Source: Sciscionella marina DSM 45152 (GTDB lineage Bacteria; Actinomycetota; Actinomycetes; Mycobacteriales; Pseudonocardiaceae). From it: DNA of 64,000 nt. Shown piece by piece: positions 55,055 to 63,562 of this stretch. The translations under genes were made by a program, and so were the position numbers. The DNA is taken from the NCBI RefSeq assembly GCF_000379465.1, contig NZ_KB905382.1, forward strand, positions 1-64,000, given 5' to 3'. Numbering within the stretch: the stretch's first letter is position 1; each line of letters opens with the position of its first letter. Below the pieces are notes generated by a model. The model ran no database searches, had not been told where the DNA came from, and worked only from the letters and a program-made list of their open reading frames with translations.

Positions 55055-55711
55055 TCAGCCGAGGATCAGTGGCAGCCGGGTGCCGACCGCCCCGAGCCCG
55101 TCCCGCTCCGCCGCACTCGGTGCTCGCCGTCCGGTGCCGATGAGCAGGGCGTCCGTATCCGGGAAGGAGGCGGGGAACGCGGCACCGGCGAGCTGCTCCA
55201 GCATCTCCCGGGATCGGGCGAGGCCGTCCGCGGGTGGTGGTGTGCTCTCCGGCAGGTGCGCGATCAGGTCGAGGTGGTGCAGCGTCGACTCCAGCACGTA
55301 GGCGGTGAGGTAGTCGCCCGCGGTGAGCACCTGGCCCTTGGTGCCGACTCGCAGGTCCGGATCGGCGAGCCCGGCGGCACGGCGCGCGGCGGAACCGACA
55401 TCGTCGAGGTGGAATTTCAGCAGCCCGGGCTGTTCGTAGGCCGCGGCCAGCCGGACGATCAGCGCGTCGAGCGGATCATCCCCGGTCGGCGGGGATTCGG
55501 CCAGCTCCCAGTAGCTCAGTGCGTCCCTCGTCGGTTCCGTCTCGGCGGGCGTGGCCAGGGTGATCAGCACATCCTGGGCATCGATGACCAGGTGGCACAC
55601 CAGATCACGCACGAGCCAGCCGGTGCAGCCCGATGGCCGGGTGAAGTCCTCGTCGCGGAGTTCGGCGACCGCGGCGCACAGCGCCGACCAGGAGCGGGCG
55701 AAGGGTTCCAC
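55055..55711 (-). CDS. maleylpyruvate isomerase/DinB-type metal-dependent protein
   Basis: The 218-residue protein is of the MDMPI_N/DinB_2 superfamily with VAELRDEDFTRPSGCTGWLV then VRDLVCHLVIDAQDVL. The metal-binding His residues include CHLV and the distal LESTLHHLDLI. Proteins of this fold act as mycothiol-dependent isomerases or transferases in actinobacteria. The gene stands alone. Its start is close to the Lrp remnant. Confidence 0.85.
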   Translation of the reverse strand: MEPFARSWSALCAAVAELRDEDFTRPSGCTGWLVRDLVCHLVIDAQDVLITLATPAETEPTRDALSYWELAESPPTGDDPLDALIVRLAAAYEQPGLLKFHLDDVGSAARRAAGLADPDLRVGTKGQVLTAGDYLTAYVLESTLHHLDLIAHLPESTPPPADGLARSREMLEQLAGAAFPASFPDTDALLIGTGRRAPSAAERDGLGAVGTRLPLILG

Positions 55712-55729
55712 ACCGGCAAACTAGCAGCG

Positions 55730-56061
55730 GGCGAGCGCGGCGGCGAAGGAGTTTCCAGGGCTCGAGCGCGACGGTGTCCGCGCCGCGGCCGGGCTCGCCG
55801 GGCAGGCGGCCCATCCGCTTCCGGTGCCGCGGCGCGAGCGAACGGTCCGGTATCCGCGGCCCGGTCCGGGAGCTCGCAGCACAGGGGCGGCCTTCCCTGG
55901 CTGAGCAGGACTTGCTGCCGGGCGGTGGTACCGGGATCGAGCCCGGTGGTCCGCGCGATCCGGTTCCAGGTGGCGCGCGGATTCACCGGGAGCACGTGCA
56001 GGATCGCTTCTGGCATTCCGGCCGCGCTCAGGGAAATTCCTCGCCCCTCCGCCATCCCGCA
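55730..56061 (-). pseudogene. remnant of an Lrp/AsnC-type regulator beside the M20 peptidase
   Basis: The minus strand reads LHVLPVNPRATWNRIARTTG then DPGTTARQQVLLSQG, resembling the helix-turn-helix half of Lrp/AsnC regulators (PRASWTRI.., TTAARRW..). The sequence then degrades into low-complexity Arg/Pro-rich reading without a RAM domain. No plausible start with ribosome-binding site exists. Divergent Lrp/M20 pairs are common in actinobacteria, so it is probably a lost regulator of the peptidase. Confidence 0.5.
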
Positions 56062-56121
56062 TCGACCGGTCCCGCATCATCGAATCGCCATCGAAGGTGT
56101 GACCGAGGAAAGGGTGCGTGG

Positions 56122-57324
56122 ATGAGTCTGTCCGGAATCGCCGAGGACGCCCGCGAACTGTCCGGGGAACTGGCCCGGTTGCGGCATCGGCTGCATCGCA
56201 GTCCGGAGACGGGACTGAACCTGCCGCGCACCCAGGAAGCGGTGCTCGCGGAGCTGGACGGGCTGCCGCTGGAGATCCGCACCGGGGAGGCGCTGTCCTC
56301 GGTGGTCGGCGTGCTTCGCGGCGCGGGGAAGGGCCCGGCCGTGCTGCTGCGCGGGGACATGGACGCCCTCCCGATCGCCGAGCGCAGCGGGGTGGAGTTC
56401 GCCGCGACGGGCGGTTCCATGCACGCCTGCGGGCACGATCTGCACACCACGATGCTCGTGGGCGCGGCCCGGCTGCTCGCCGACCGCCGCGCGGAACTCG
56501 ACGGCGATGTGGTGTTCATGTTCCAACCGGGCGAGGAAGGCCATGACGGCGCGCGCCACATGATCAGCGAGGGTGTGCTGGAGGCGAGCGGTTCCCGCCC
56601 GGTCGCCGCCTACGGGCTGCACGTGATGGCCTCGGTGGTGCCGCACGGCGTGTTCACCACCCGGCCCGGACCGATGATGGCCGCCTCGGACACCGTCACC
56701 GTCACGGTCACCGGGGCGGGCGGGCACGGTTCGGCACCGCACCGCGGACTGGACCCCATTCCGGCTGCCTGCACTATGGTGGGCGAGCTGCAGACGATGG
56801 TGACCCGCCGGTTCGACGTGTTCGATCCCGTCGTGGTGACGGTGGGGTCCTTCCACGCGGGCACCCAGCACAACATCATTCCCGAGCAGGTCCGCTTCGA
56901 GGCCACCGTGCGCTCGCTCTCGGCCGAATCGCACGCCAGGGTCAAGGACGCCTTCGTGACCGTGTGCGAGGGGGTTGCGGGCGCGCACGGGCTCGCCGTG
57001 GACATCGACTACCGGCGGCTCTACCCGGTCACCGAGAACAACGCCGAGGAGGCCGGGTTCGCCGCCGATACGGTGCGCGAGCTGCACGGGGAGCAGAGCG
57101 TCGAACCGGCACGGAATCCGTTCACTTGTTCCGAGGACTTCTCCCGGGTGCTGCACAGCGTTCCCGGCGCCTTCCTCGCGCTCGGTGCCTGTCCGGAAGG
57201 TGCCGATCCGGCGAGCATGCCGAACAACCACTCGGCGCAGGCCCTGTTCGCCGACGAGGTGCTGGATCGGGGCGCGGCCGCCTATGCCGGGCTCGCCCAC
57301 CGCAGGCTCGCCGCAGCCGGGTAG
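56122..57324 (+). CDS. M20 family metallo-amidohydrolase
   Basis: The 400-residue protein is of the M20D amidohydrolase group (hippurate/N-acetylamino-acid deacylase type). Metal and catalytic residues sit in MHACGHDLHTTML, the acid pair FQPGEEG, and the C-terminal His in NNHSAQ; the dimerisation insertion begins near VTVTGAGGHGSAP. ATG 56122 follows AAAGGG. It likely hydrolyses an N-acyl amino acid. A former divergent Lrp regulator is decayed. Confidence 0.93.
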   Translation: MSLSGIAEDARELSGELARLRHRLHRSPETGLNLPRTQEAVLAELDGLPLEIRTGEALSSVVGVLRGAGKGPAVLLRGDMDALPIAERSGVEFAATGGSMHACGHDLHTTMLVGAARLLADRRAELDGDVVFMFQPGEEGHDGARHMISEGVLEASGSRPVAAYGLHVMASVVPHGVFTTRPGPMMAASDTVTVTVTGAGGHGSAPHRGLDPIPAACTMVGELQTMVTRRFDVFDPVVVTVGSFHAGTQHNIIPEQVRFEATVRSLSAESHARVKDAFVTVCEGVAGAHGLAVDIDYRRLYPVTENNAEEAGFAADTVRELHGEQSVEPARNPFTCSEDFSRVLHSVPGAFLALGACPEGADPASMPNNHSAQALFADEVLDRGAAAYAGLAHRRLAAAG

Positions 57325-57325
57325 C

Positions 57326-57667
57326 TCACGCGGCGTGCCTGCAGGTGGGGCAGGTGCAGTCGGCGCAGGCGCAGTTGACGCAGGCGCAGTCCCCCGCGCA
57401 GTTGCCGCACTGGCAGTGCGCGTGATTGCAGGTCGGGCACTGGCAGTCCGTGCAGTTGCACACGGCGCAGGAATCCGTGCAGTGCGGGCACTGGCAGGCC
57501 ACGCATTCGTCGTAGTGCATGCCGTCGGTTTCCTGATGCTCCCGGTGCACGTGCCCGTCGTGCAGGTAGTCCACGTGGTCGTGATGGATCACCGCTTCAT
57601 GGCCGCACCGGGGGCCATGGGTGTGCGCGTGCCGTTCCGCCGGTTGATGTGCTGTGTTCGCTGTCAT
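57326..57667 (-). CDS. His/Cys-rich metal-binding protein
   Basis: The 113-residue protein starts at ATG 57667 (57673 possible). An N-terminal His-rich half, HTHGPRCGHEAVIHHDHVDY then LHDGHVHREHQ, resembles a small zinc-related protein family of actinobacteria. A C-terminal half of about 64 residues holds 20 cysteines in C-x(1-3)-C repeats (CVACQCPHCTDSC, CNCTDCQCPTC, CQCGNCAGDC, CACADCTCPTC). In all 21 Cys and about 17 His residues are present. It is probably a metallothionein-like zinc or copper store. Confidence 0.75.
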   Translation of the reverse strand: MTANTAHQPAERHAHTHGPRCGHEAVIHHDHVDYLHDGHVHREHQETDGMHYDECVACQCPHCTDSCAVCNCTDCQCPTCNHAHCQCGNCAGDCACVNCACADCTCPTCRHAA

Positions 57668-57820
57668 GGCCATTCATGATGATATGCGCATTCCTGAACG
57701 CAAGTCGGCCGCGAGGTTTCACCCGGCAGAGTGACCCCGGCGGTCACGCCTCGATGCTGAGCAGGGCCTCGGTTGCCTCGAGCTCCCGGTCCCGGAACGG
57801 TGTTCCCCACAGGGCGGCGT

Positions 57821-58087
57821 TCACCGGGCCGGTTCTTTCGGTGCCTGCCGCAAGGCCGCGAGGTCCACCTCGATGCGCTGGTCGTTCATCGTGGCCGCCC
57901 AGTGGCCGAGGCCCAGCAGCCACCATTCGCCGACCGTCACCTCGTAGAAGCGGCGGTGCCCTTCCCCGTGGTATTCGGAAAGCGGCCGCTGCCACGGCGC
58001 GCGGACCTGTTCGTCGGGGAACTTGCGGGTGTAGAAGTAATCCGCGTGTTCGGTCAGTTCTGTCGGGAATGCCGCTGCGAATACCAC
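57821..58087 (-). CDS. hypothetical protein, start uncertain
   Basis: An open frame of 88 codons from a GTG at 58087 reads coding-like sequence: TELTEHADYFYTRKFPDEQV, QRPLSEYHGEGHRRFYEVTV and GLGHWAATMNDQRIEV. A hydrophobic run precedes residue 15 and continues upstream in the same frame without a good start. A continuation in a second frame, ALWGTPFRDRELEATEALLS, follows its stop, which suggests a frameshift near 57835. The family is not recognised, and the gene may be broken. Confidence 0.4.
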   Translation of the reverse strand: MVFAAAFPTELTEHADYFYTRKFPDEQVRAPWQRPLSEYHGEGHRRFYEVTVGEWWLLGLGHWAATMNDQRIEVDLAALRQAPKEPAR

Positions 58088-58484
58088 AGGAACCGCAACG
58101 GTTCCCGCGGCGGCACGATGCTCACGGTGCTCGCCCAGGGCTTTTCCGGGCCGAGCGTGACCGATTGGCCGGAAACCATCGTGCCTCCAGTAGGTTGCCG
58201 AGTTCCCCGGCGTGCAATCGACCCTTGCCGAATGCGTTCCGAAGATTTCAGCTCCCGAATGATGCAGTCAATGCCCGAGGCCGCTGCCCTGCTCTCCGTG
58301 GTCGCGGTATTCGCTTCATCGGTTTTCATAGCTGAATTCCCAACGCGCCTGACCTCGAACCAGCTCATTTTGTGCCGCGTGATCCGGGGTGATGTTTCGA
58401 TCCGGATCTGCCAACTCGATCGCCGGTTTCCGGAACATTCCCCCGGGAGGAAACTGCCGCGCCGGACAGTGAAAGGAAAACAGC
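58088..58484. other. 397-base gap without a supported gene
   Basis: The gap lies between the uncertain 88-codon frame and the AraC stop. Short frames exist on both strands, but none has a convincing ribosome-binding site or domain. Nothing regulatory was recognised. Confidence 0.5.
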
Positions 58485-59258
58485 TCAGGCCGCGAAGTAC
58501 TGGCTCGGTGCGACACCGAGGGTTTTACGGAACATGGCGGTGAACGCGCTGGGGCTGTGGTAGCCGAGCAGGCTCGCGGTCATCCCGATCGTGTTCCCGC
58601 CGGCCAGCAGCTGCACGGCGGTGAGCAGCCGCGCCTGCTGGCGCCAGCGGCCGAGGCTCCACCCGGTCTCGGCGCGGAACCGCCTGGCGAGGGTCCGCTC
58701 GCTCAGGTGCGCGATCCGCGCCGATTCGGCGAAGGTCCACTCCTGCTGGGGTTCGGCCATGATCCGGGTGCACAGCCGGGCGAGGCCGGGATTGTGCGGC
58801 ATCGGCAGGTGTAGCGGAAGCACGGGAGCGGGCACGAGCTCGTCGAGCAGCAGGGAGACCACTTTCCCGTCCCGGCCGCTCTCCTCGTATTCGGTCGGCA
58901 TCCTGGTGCACGCGATGATGAGTTCGCGGGCCAGCGGGGAGACCGAGATCACCATGCACCGGGTCGGTGGGGCGGCCTGCGCGCTCGGCTCGATGTACAG
59001 GGTGCGCATCGGCACCGGTCCGCAGGTCCGGGTGGCGTGTTCCACTCCGGCGGGCACCCACACCGCGCGCTGTGGCGGCACCACCCAGGTCCCCTCGGTG
59101 CTGATCACGGTGATGGCCCCGCTCGCGCCGTAGATGAGCTGGTCCCTGCGGTGCGCGTGCGGTGGGATGTAGTGCCGGTCGGGCAGATCCCGCGCCATGC
59201 CACCGACCGGGCGGGGGATGTCCTGGTAGTCGTCCCGGTCCTCGCTCTTCCCGTACAT
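58485..59258 (-). CDS. AraC family transcriptional regulator
   Basis: The 257-residue protein starts at ATG 59258. An N-terminal cupin-type sensor (HYIPPHAHRRDQLIYGASGA, WVVPPQRAVWVPAG) is followed by a C-terminal double helix-turn-helix (AESARIAHLSERTLARRFRA, TASLLGYHSPSAFTAMFRK). It is divergent from the hydrolase/MOSC-reductase operon and likely controls it. A reading of this frame through the neighbouring gene is not coding. Confidence 0.9.
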   Translation of the reverse strand: MYGKSEDRDDYQDIPRPVGGMARDLPDRHYIPPHAHRRDQLIYGASGAITVISTEGTWVVPPQRAVWVPAGVEHATRTCGPVPMRTLYIEPSAQAAPPTRCMVISVSPLARELIIACTRMPTEYEESGRDGKVVSLLLDELVPAPVLPLHLPMPHNPGLARLCTRIMAEPQQEWTFAESARIAHLSERTLARRFRAETGWSLGRWRQQARLLTAVQLLAGGNTIGMTASLLGYHSPSAFTAMFRKTLGVAPSQYFAA

Positions 59259-59363
59259 TTTGGCAGCTTCCCGACGATAGTTGGCTCGGATGCGGCCCTC
59301 GGCCAGTTCGGTTCCTCGTAGGTTTATAGACAGATCGGCGATGACTCGCAACAACCAAGGAGA

Positions 59364-60224
59364 ATGGCTGACCGCATGAACGACCGGGCTTGGCTGGACG
59401 CGCAATACAATGTCCGCGCGGGGATCGATGACTATCTCTCGGTATTTTCCCGTTTCTCGCGGATGAGTGCCCCGGTGCGGGCCCGCAGGGACGCGGTGCT
59501 GGAGGTGTTCTACGGGGACAACGCGCTGCAGTCGGTGGATGTGTTCCCCGCGCGGGAATCGACCGGGGCGGACCCGGTGCTGGTGTTCCTGCACGGCGGG
59601 TACTGGCAGTCGCTGGACAAGTCCATGTTCGCGTTCCTCGCCCAGTCCTACATCGAGCGCGGGGTCTGCTTCGCCGCGGTGAACTACCGGCTCGCCCCCG
59701 CGGTCGGAATGGACGAGATCGTGGCGGATGTCCGGGACGCCATCGGCCTGGTGCACGACAAGACCGCCGATTTCGGTGCCGACCCGAACCGGCTCTATGT
59801 CGCCGGCCATTCCGCGGGCGGGCACCTTACCGCGCGGATGCTGGCCACCCCGTGGGCGGAGCTCGGCAGGCCGGCGGACCTGATCAAGGGCGGCTGCGCG
59901 ATCAGCGGGCTCTACGACCTGGACCCGATCCAGCGCTGCTACCTCAACGATGTGGTCGGGATGGACGAGACGGTGGCCGAGCGGCACAGCCCGGTGCACG
60001 CCGAGCCCGCGGTCCCGACCCCGCTGATCCTCTCGGTCGGTGGGGACGAGTCCGCCGAATTCCACCGTCAGCAGCGCGAATTCGCCGCCGCCTGGCGCGG
60101 CCGTGGGCACGACTGCCGGGTCGTCGACCAGCCGGACGGGCACCATTTTCGTGCCGTGGAACGACTTTCCGAACAGGGCGACCCGCTGTTCGAAGCTATG
60201 CTCGGCATGGTGCGCGATGAATGA
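59364..60224 (+). CDS. alpha/beta hydrolase, kynurenine formamidase/BD-FAE-like
   Basis: The 286-residue protein has ATG 59364 after AAGGAG. The oxyanion motif HGGYW at 77-81, nucleophile Ser150 in AGHSAGGH and His in DGHHFRAV fit the arylformamidase-like BD-FAE subfamily. Such enzymes cleave N-formylkynurenine or small esters. It overlaps the next gene by eight bases, so both are cotranscribed under the AraC regulator. Confidence 0.88.
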   Translation: MADRMNDRAWLDAQYNVRAGIDDYLSVFSRFSRMSAPVRARRDAVLEVFYGDNALQSVDVFPARESTGADPVLVFLHGGYWQSLDKSMFAFLAQSYIERGVCFAAVNYRLAPAVGMDEIVADVRDAIGLVHDKTADFGADPNRLYVAGHSAGGHLTARMLATPWAELGRPADLIKGGCAISGLYDLDPIQRCYLNDVVGMDETVAERHSPVHAEPAVPTPLILSVGGDESAEFHRQQREFAAAWRGRGHDCRVVDQPDGHHFRAVERLSEQGDPLFEAMLGMVRDE

Positions 60225-62001
60225 CGGCCAGGTTCGACTTGCCCGGATGTACCGCTATCCGGTCAAGGGACTGCACGGCCAGCGGCTGACCGGGGCCGAG
60301 ACGACGGTGGGCGAGGGACTGCCGTACGACCGGCGGTGGGCGATCGCCACCGGAGCGGAGCCGGTCCCCGAAGGCGGTGCGTGGGTCCCACGCACCGCCT
60401 TCCTGCATCTGGCCAAGAACGCGGAGCTGACCCGTTTCGGCTCCGCGGTGCGGGACGGTGAACTGGCGCTGCACGGACCGGAGGGAACCGCCTCCGCCGA
60501 AGAGGCGCCCGCGCGCTGGTTCGGCAGCCCGGTGGAGCTCGTGGAGGCCGCGAAGGCGTACTGGGATCAGCAGGACGCCACCCTCTCGCTGATCAATCTG
60601 GAGACCGTTGCCGGGATCGGCGAACTGGCCCAAGCGCCGCTGGATCCGTTGCGATTCCGGGGCAATCTGTATCTCTGCGGGCTGCCCGCCTGGTGGGAAC
60701 TGGGCCTGATCGGGCGGCGGCTGCGGATCGGCGAGGTCGAACTGGAGGTGCTGCGCCCGATCGCGCGCTGCCGGGCGACTTCGGTCAATCCGGAGACCGG
60801 GGAGGACGACGTGAACCTGCCCGCGCTGCTCGGCGCCCGGCACGGGCACATCTTCTGCGGGGTGTACGCCAGGGTGTGCCGAGCGGGCACGCTGCGCGAG
60901 GGGGCCACCGTGCTGGAGACCGGTGCCGCGGCGGCCGCGCTGCGTTCCGGGGCCGCCGCACCGTCCGCCCCGGAACTGCCGAGGTGGCCGCGCCCGGCCG
61001 AACTGGTGTGCAGGAATGCCGAAAGTGATGCGGTGACCAGCTTCTGGCTCCGTGATCCACTGTGGACACTCGGCCTCGAACCGAGCCCCGGCCAGCATCT
61101 GCGGGTGCATCTGCACGACGCGGAAGGCCCGTTGTGGCGCTCCTACACGATTTCCGGGGCCCGCGAAGGGCAGCTCCGGATCAGCGTCAAACGCGAATCG
61201 GACGGCCGGGGTTCGCGGCTGCTGCACGATACGCTGCGGACCGGCTCGGATGTGCTGATCTCCGGGCCGTTCGGGGAGCCCGCGCTGCCGGAACCGGTGA
61301 CCCACCCGGTCGTGCTGGCCAGCGCGGGCATCGGGATCACGCCGATGCTGCCGATCCTGGCCGGGCTCGCCCGGATCGGGTTCACCGGTCCGGTGCTGTT
61401 CTGCCACACCGCGCGCGACGGCAGCCAGCTCGCCCTGTGGCAGGAGGCGGAACGGCTCGCCGAACGGCTGCCCGGCGCGCGGCTGCGGCTGTACCTGACC
61501 AGACCCGGCCTGGACGAGTGCGCGGCGCTCGGTGCCACGGCCGGCCGGCCCGCGGTCGCCGCGCTGGCCGCCGAGCAGCTGTCGCTGCCGGACGCGGTGG
61601 CTCACCTCTGCGGCCCGGTAGAGTTCCAGAAGGAGTGCGGAATCGAACTGCGGGATGCGGGACTCGCCGCGGATCGCCTGCATTACGAGGTGTTCCAGTC
61701 TCCGCGGATGACCGTCGGGCAGCGCAGTCCGGCGCCGCGCCCCGGCCCGTTCCGGGTCCGGTTCGGCGCGAGCGGGGTGGAGGAACAGTGGGATCCGGAA
61801 AGCGGCAGCCTGCTCGATCTCGCCGACCGGGCCGGGTTGCGGCTGCGGTCGGGCTGCCGGGAAGGTGCCTGCCAGAGCTGCGTGCAACAGGTCAGCTCGG
61901 GTGCTACCGCATACACGCTGGAACCGGTGCTGCAGCCGAGCGGGGATGCGGTGTTGCTGTGCTGTGCGGTTCCCACGAGCGACCTCACGATCGATGCCTG
62001 A
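60217..62001 (+). CDS. MOSC domain - ferredoxin reductase - 2Fe-2S fusion
   Basis: The 594-residue protein begins with a MOSC domain (about 1-260; YRYPVKGLHGQRLTGAE, RPIARCRATSVNPETG). An FNR-type flavin/NAD domain follows (about 275-500; WRSYTISGAREG, ASAGIGITPMLPIL), then a plant-type 2Fe-2S domain with Cys547, Cys552 and Cys555 in SGCREGACQSC and the last Cys at 582/583. This architecture matches YiiM/YcbX-type molybdenum-linked reductases and class IA dioxygenase reductases. It probably supplies electrons for a reductive detoxification. Its end overlaps the MFS stop by 17 bases. Confidence 0.9.
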   Translation: MNDGQVRLARMYRYPVKGLHGQRLTGAETTVGEGLPYDRRWAIATGAEPVPEGGAWVPRTAFLHLAKNAELTRFGSAVRDGELALHGPEGTASAEEAPARWFGSPVELVEAAKAYWDQQDATLSLINLETVAGIGELAQAPLDPLRFRGNLYLCGLPAWWELGLIGRRLRIGEVELEVLRPIARCRATSVNPETGEDDVNLPALLGARHGHIFCGVYARVCRAGTLREGATVLETGAAAAALRSGAAAPSAPELPRWPRPAELVCRNAESDAVTSFWLRDPLWTLGLEPSPGQHLRVHLHDAEGPLWRSYTISGAREGQLRISVKRESDGRGSRLLHDTLRTGSDVLISGPFGEPALPEPVTHPVVLASAGIGITPMLPILAGLARIGFTGPVLFCHTARDGSQLALWQEAERLAERLPGARLRLYLTRPGLDECAALGATAGRPAVAALAAEQLSLPDAVAHLCGPVEFQKECGIELRDAGLAADRLHYEVFQSPRMTVGQRSPAPRPGPFRVRFGASGVEEQWDPESGSLLDLADRAGLRLRSGCREGACQSCVQQVSSGATAYTLEPVLQPSGDAVLLCCAVPTSDLTIDA

Positions 62002-63292
62002 GCGCGAGCGGGGCGGGCACTTCCGTGCTCGTGCTGGTGGCACCGGTGCGCAGCAACATCGCGGCGCCCGCCCCGATCAGTGCGCACAGCACCAGATAGC
62101 CGGCGATCGCGAGCCCGGAGCCGGTCCAGCCGTAGAGCGCGGTCGCGATGATCGGCGCGGGCCCGCCCGAGATGATCGAGGCGAGCTGGGAACCGAGCGC
62201 GGTACCGCTGTAGCGCACCTCGGGCGGGAAACTCTCCGCGATCAGCGCCGCCTGCGGGCCGTACTGGATGTCGTGCAGCACAAGCGAAACGGTGACCGCG
62301 ACCGCGATGAGCGCGGTGGTTCCGGTATCCAGAAGGGGAAAGTAGGCCAGGCTCCACACCGCGGTGAGCAGTGCGCCGGCGACATAGACGCGTTTGCGGC
62401 GCCAGCGATCGGAGAGGTGCCCGAACAGCGGAATCGTCACCAGGGAGAGCATCGAGGCGAACAGCACGATGTCCAGCACGAGATTTTCCGGTAGCCCGAG
62501 GAAGTTCTTCCCATAGGTGATGACGAAAGTCGTGAATATGTAGAACGGCGCCATTTCGGATGTGCGGGTGAGCGCGGCGAGCAGCACCTGACGCCAGTGC
62601 CCGCGTAGCAGTACCAACAGCGGATTCGCGGTGCTCTTCGGCGCTTCGGCCCGCGGTTCCTCGACCTTGGCCCGGACGTACAGGGTCGCCCCGATCAGTA
62701 CCGCGCTCGCGATGAACGGAATCCGCCAGGACCATTCGGCGAACCGGTCCGAGCCGGTCACCCCGAGGGTGGCGATGATCGCGAGATTGGCCAGGATCAG
62801 GCCCAGCGGGGAACCGACCTGCGCCCAGGAGGCGAAGAATCCGCGCCGCTTGGCCTGTCCCGTTTCCATGGAGACCAGCACCGCGCCCGCCCACTGCCCG
62901 CCGAGCCCGATGCCCTGCACCACGCGGAGCACGAGGAGGATGATCGCGCCCGCGAGTCCCGCGGTCTCGTAGCCGGGAACAAGGGCGACGGCGAAGGTGG
63001 GAATTCCCATGCAGAGCGTGCTGGAGATGAGCGCGGTGCGGCGGCTGAACCGGTCGCCGAAATGGCCGAACAGCATCGCGCCCACGGGCCGGGCGATGAA
63101 TCCGACGGCGAAGATCGCGAAGGACTGCAGTGTGCCGGATGTGGCGCTGGAGGCCGGAAAGAAGACGTGTCCGAAGACCAGTCCGGAGACCAGGCCGTAA
63201 AGATAGTAGTCGTACCACTCGATCGCGGTGGTCAGAACGCTGGTGGCGGTAGCGCGCCGATTCCTGCGCGCTTGGTCCGGGGAGTTCGGCAC
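61985..63292 (-). CDS. MFS transporter, metabolite:H+ symporter (MHS) type
   Basis: The 435-residue protein with about twelve membrane helices has the MHS/ProP-family start ATSVLTTAIEWYDYYLYGL and the loop GHFGDRFSRRTAL. It imports small organic acids, osmolytes or aromatic acids in this family. It converges on the MOSC-reductase gene, overlapping by 17 bases, so the genes may interfere with each other's 3' ends. Confidence 0.92.
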   Translation of the reverse strand: MPNSPDQARRNRRATATSVLTTAIEWYDYYLYGLVSGLVFGHVFFPASSATSGTLQSFAIFAVGFIARPVGAMLFGHFGDRFSRRTALISSTLCMGIPTFAVALVPGYETAGLAGAIILLVLRVVQGIGLGGQWAGAVLVSMETGQAKRRGFFASWAQVGSPLGLILANLAIIATLGVTGSDRFAEWSWRIPFIASAVLIGATLYVRAKVEEPRAEAPKSTANPLLVLLRGHWRQVLLAALTRTSEMAPFYIFTTFVITYGKNFLGLPENLVLDIVLFASMLSLVTIPLFGHLSDRWRRKRVYVAGALLTAVWSLAYFPLLDTGTTALIAVAVTVSLVLHDIQYGPQAALIAESFPPEVRYSGTALGSQLASIISGGPAPIIATALYGWTGSGLAIAGYLVLCALIGAGAAMLLRTGATSTSTEVPAPLALRHRS

Positions 63293-63426
63293 ATCATCTC
63301 CTGACGAACAGTCGCTGGTCGTGAAGAGGGTGTTCCGCTCAGCCTCTCACCGGATGAGCCGATGGGCTGTCGCATGCCAGTCGATGAGCATCGGAGAATG
63401 GCCAAAAACGGGCGCGAGTTCCGGTG

Positions 63427-63558
63427 TCACCCGAATTGCCCGCACGGCGTGATCAGCCTCGAAGTTGTGCCCGTCCCGATCAGATAGTCGTAGAGCCGGG
63501 CCAGGCTCGGCTCGTCGATCTCGATGTGCCGGGAACCCAGTTCACCGGGATGGACCAC
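63427..63558 (-). pseudogene. short remnant resembling a SAM-dependent methyltransferase N-terminus
   Basis: GTG 63558 opens 43 codons ending TGA at 63427-63429. It contains IDEPSLARLYDYLIGTG, close to the conserved start region PSVARVYDYLLGG of the S-adenosylmethyltransferases of PF04672 that are often adjacent to XRE/MmyB regulators in actinobacteria. The rest of such a protein is absent. It is a possible truncated remnant. Confidence 0.35.
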
Positions 63559-63562
63559 GGCT

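Noticed and set aside
58485-60146. AraC gene as a 553-residue protein running antisense through the neighbouring hydrolase
   Set aside because: The true start is ATG 59258; upstream reading is the antisense of an intact hydrolase with all catalytic residues.
60196-62043. A 615-codon minus-strand frame under the MOSC-reductase gene
   Set aside because: The plus-strand protein has complete catalytic motifs. The antisense frame is composition-driven and has none.
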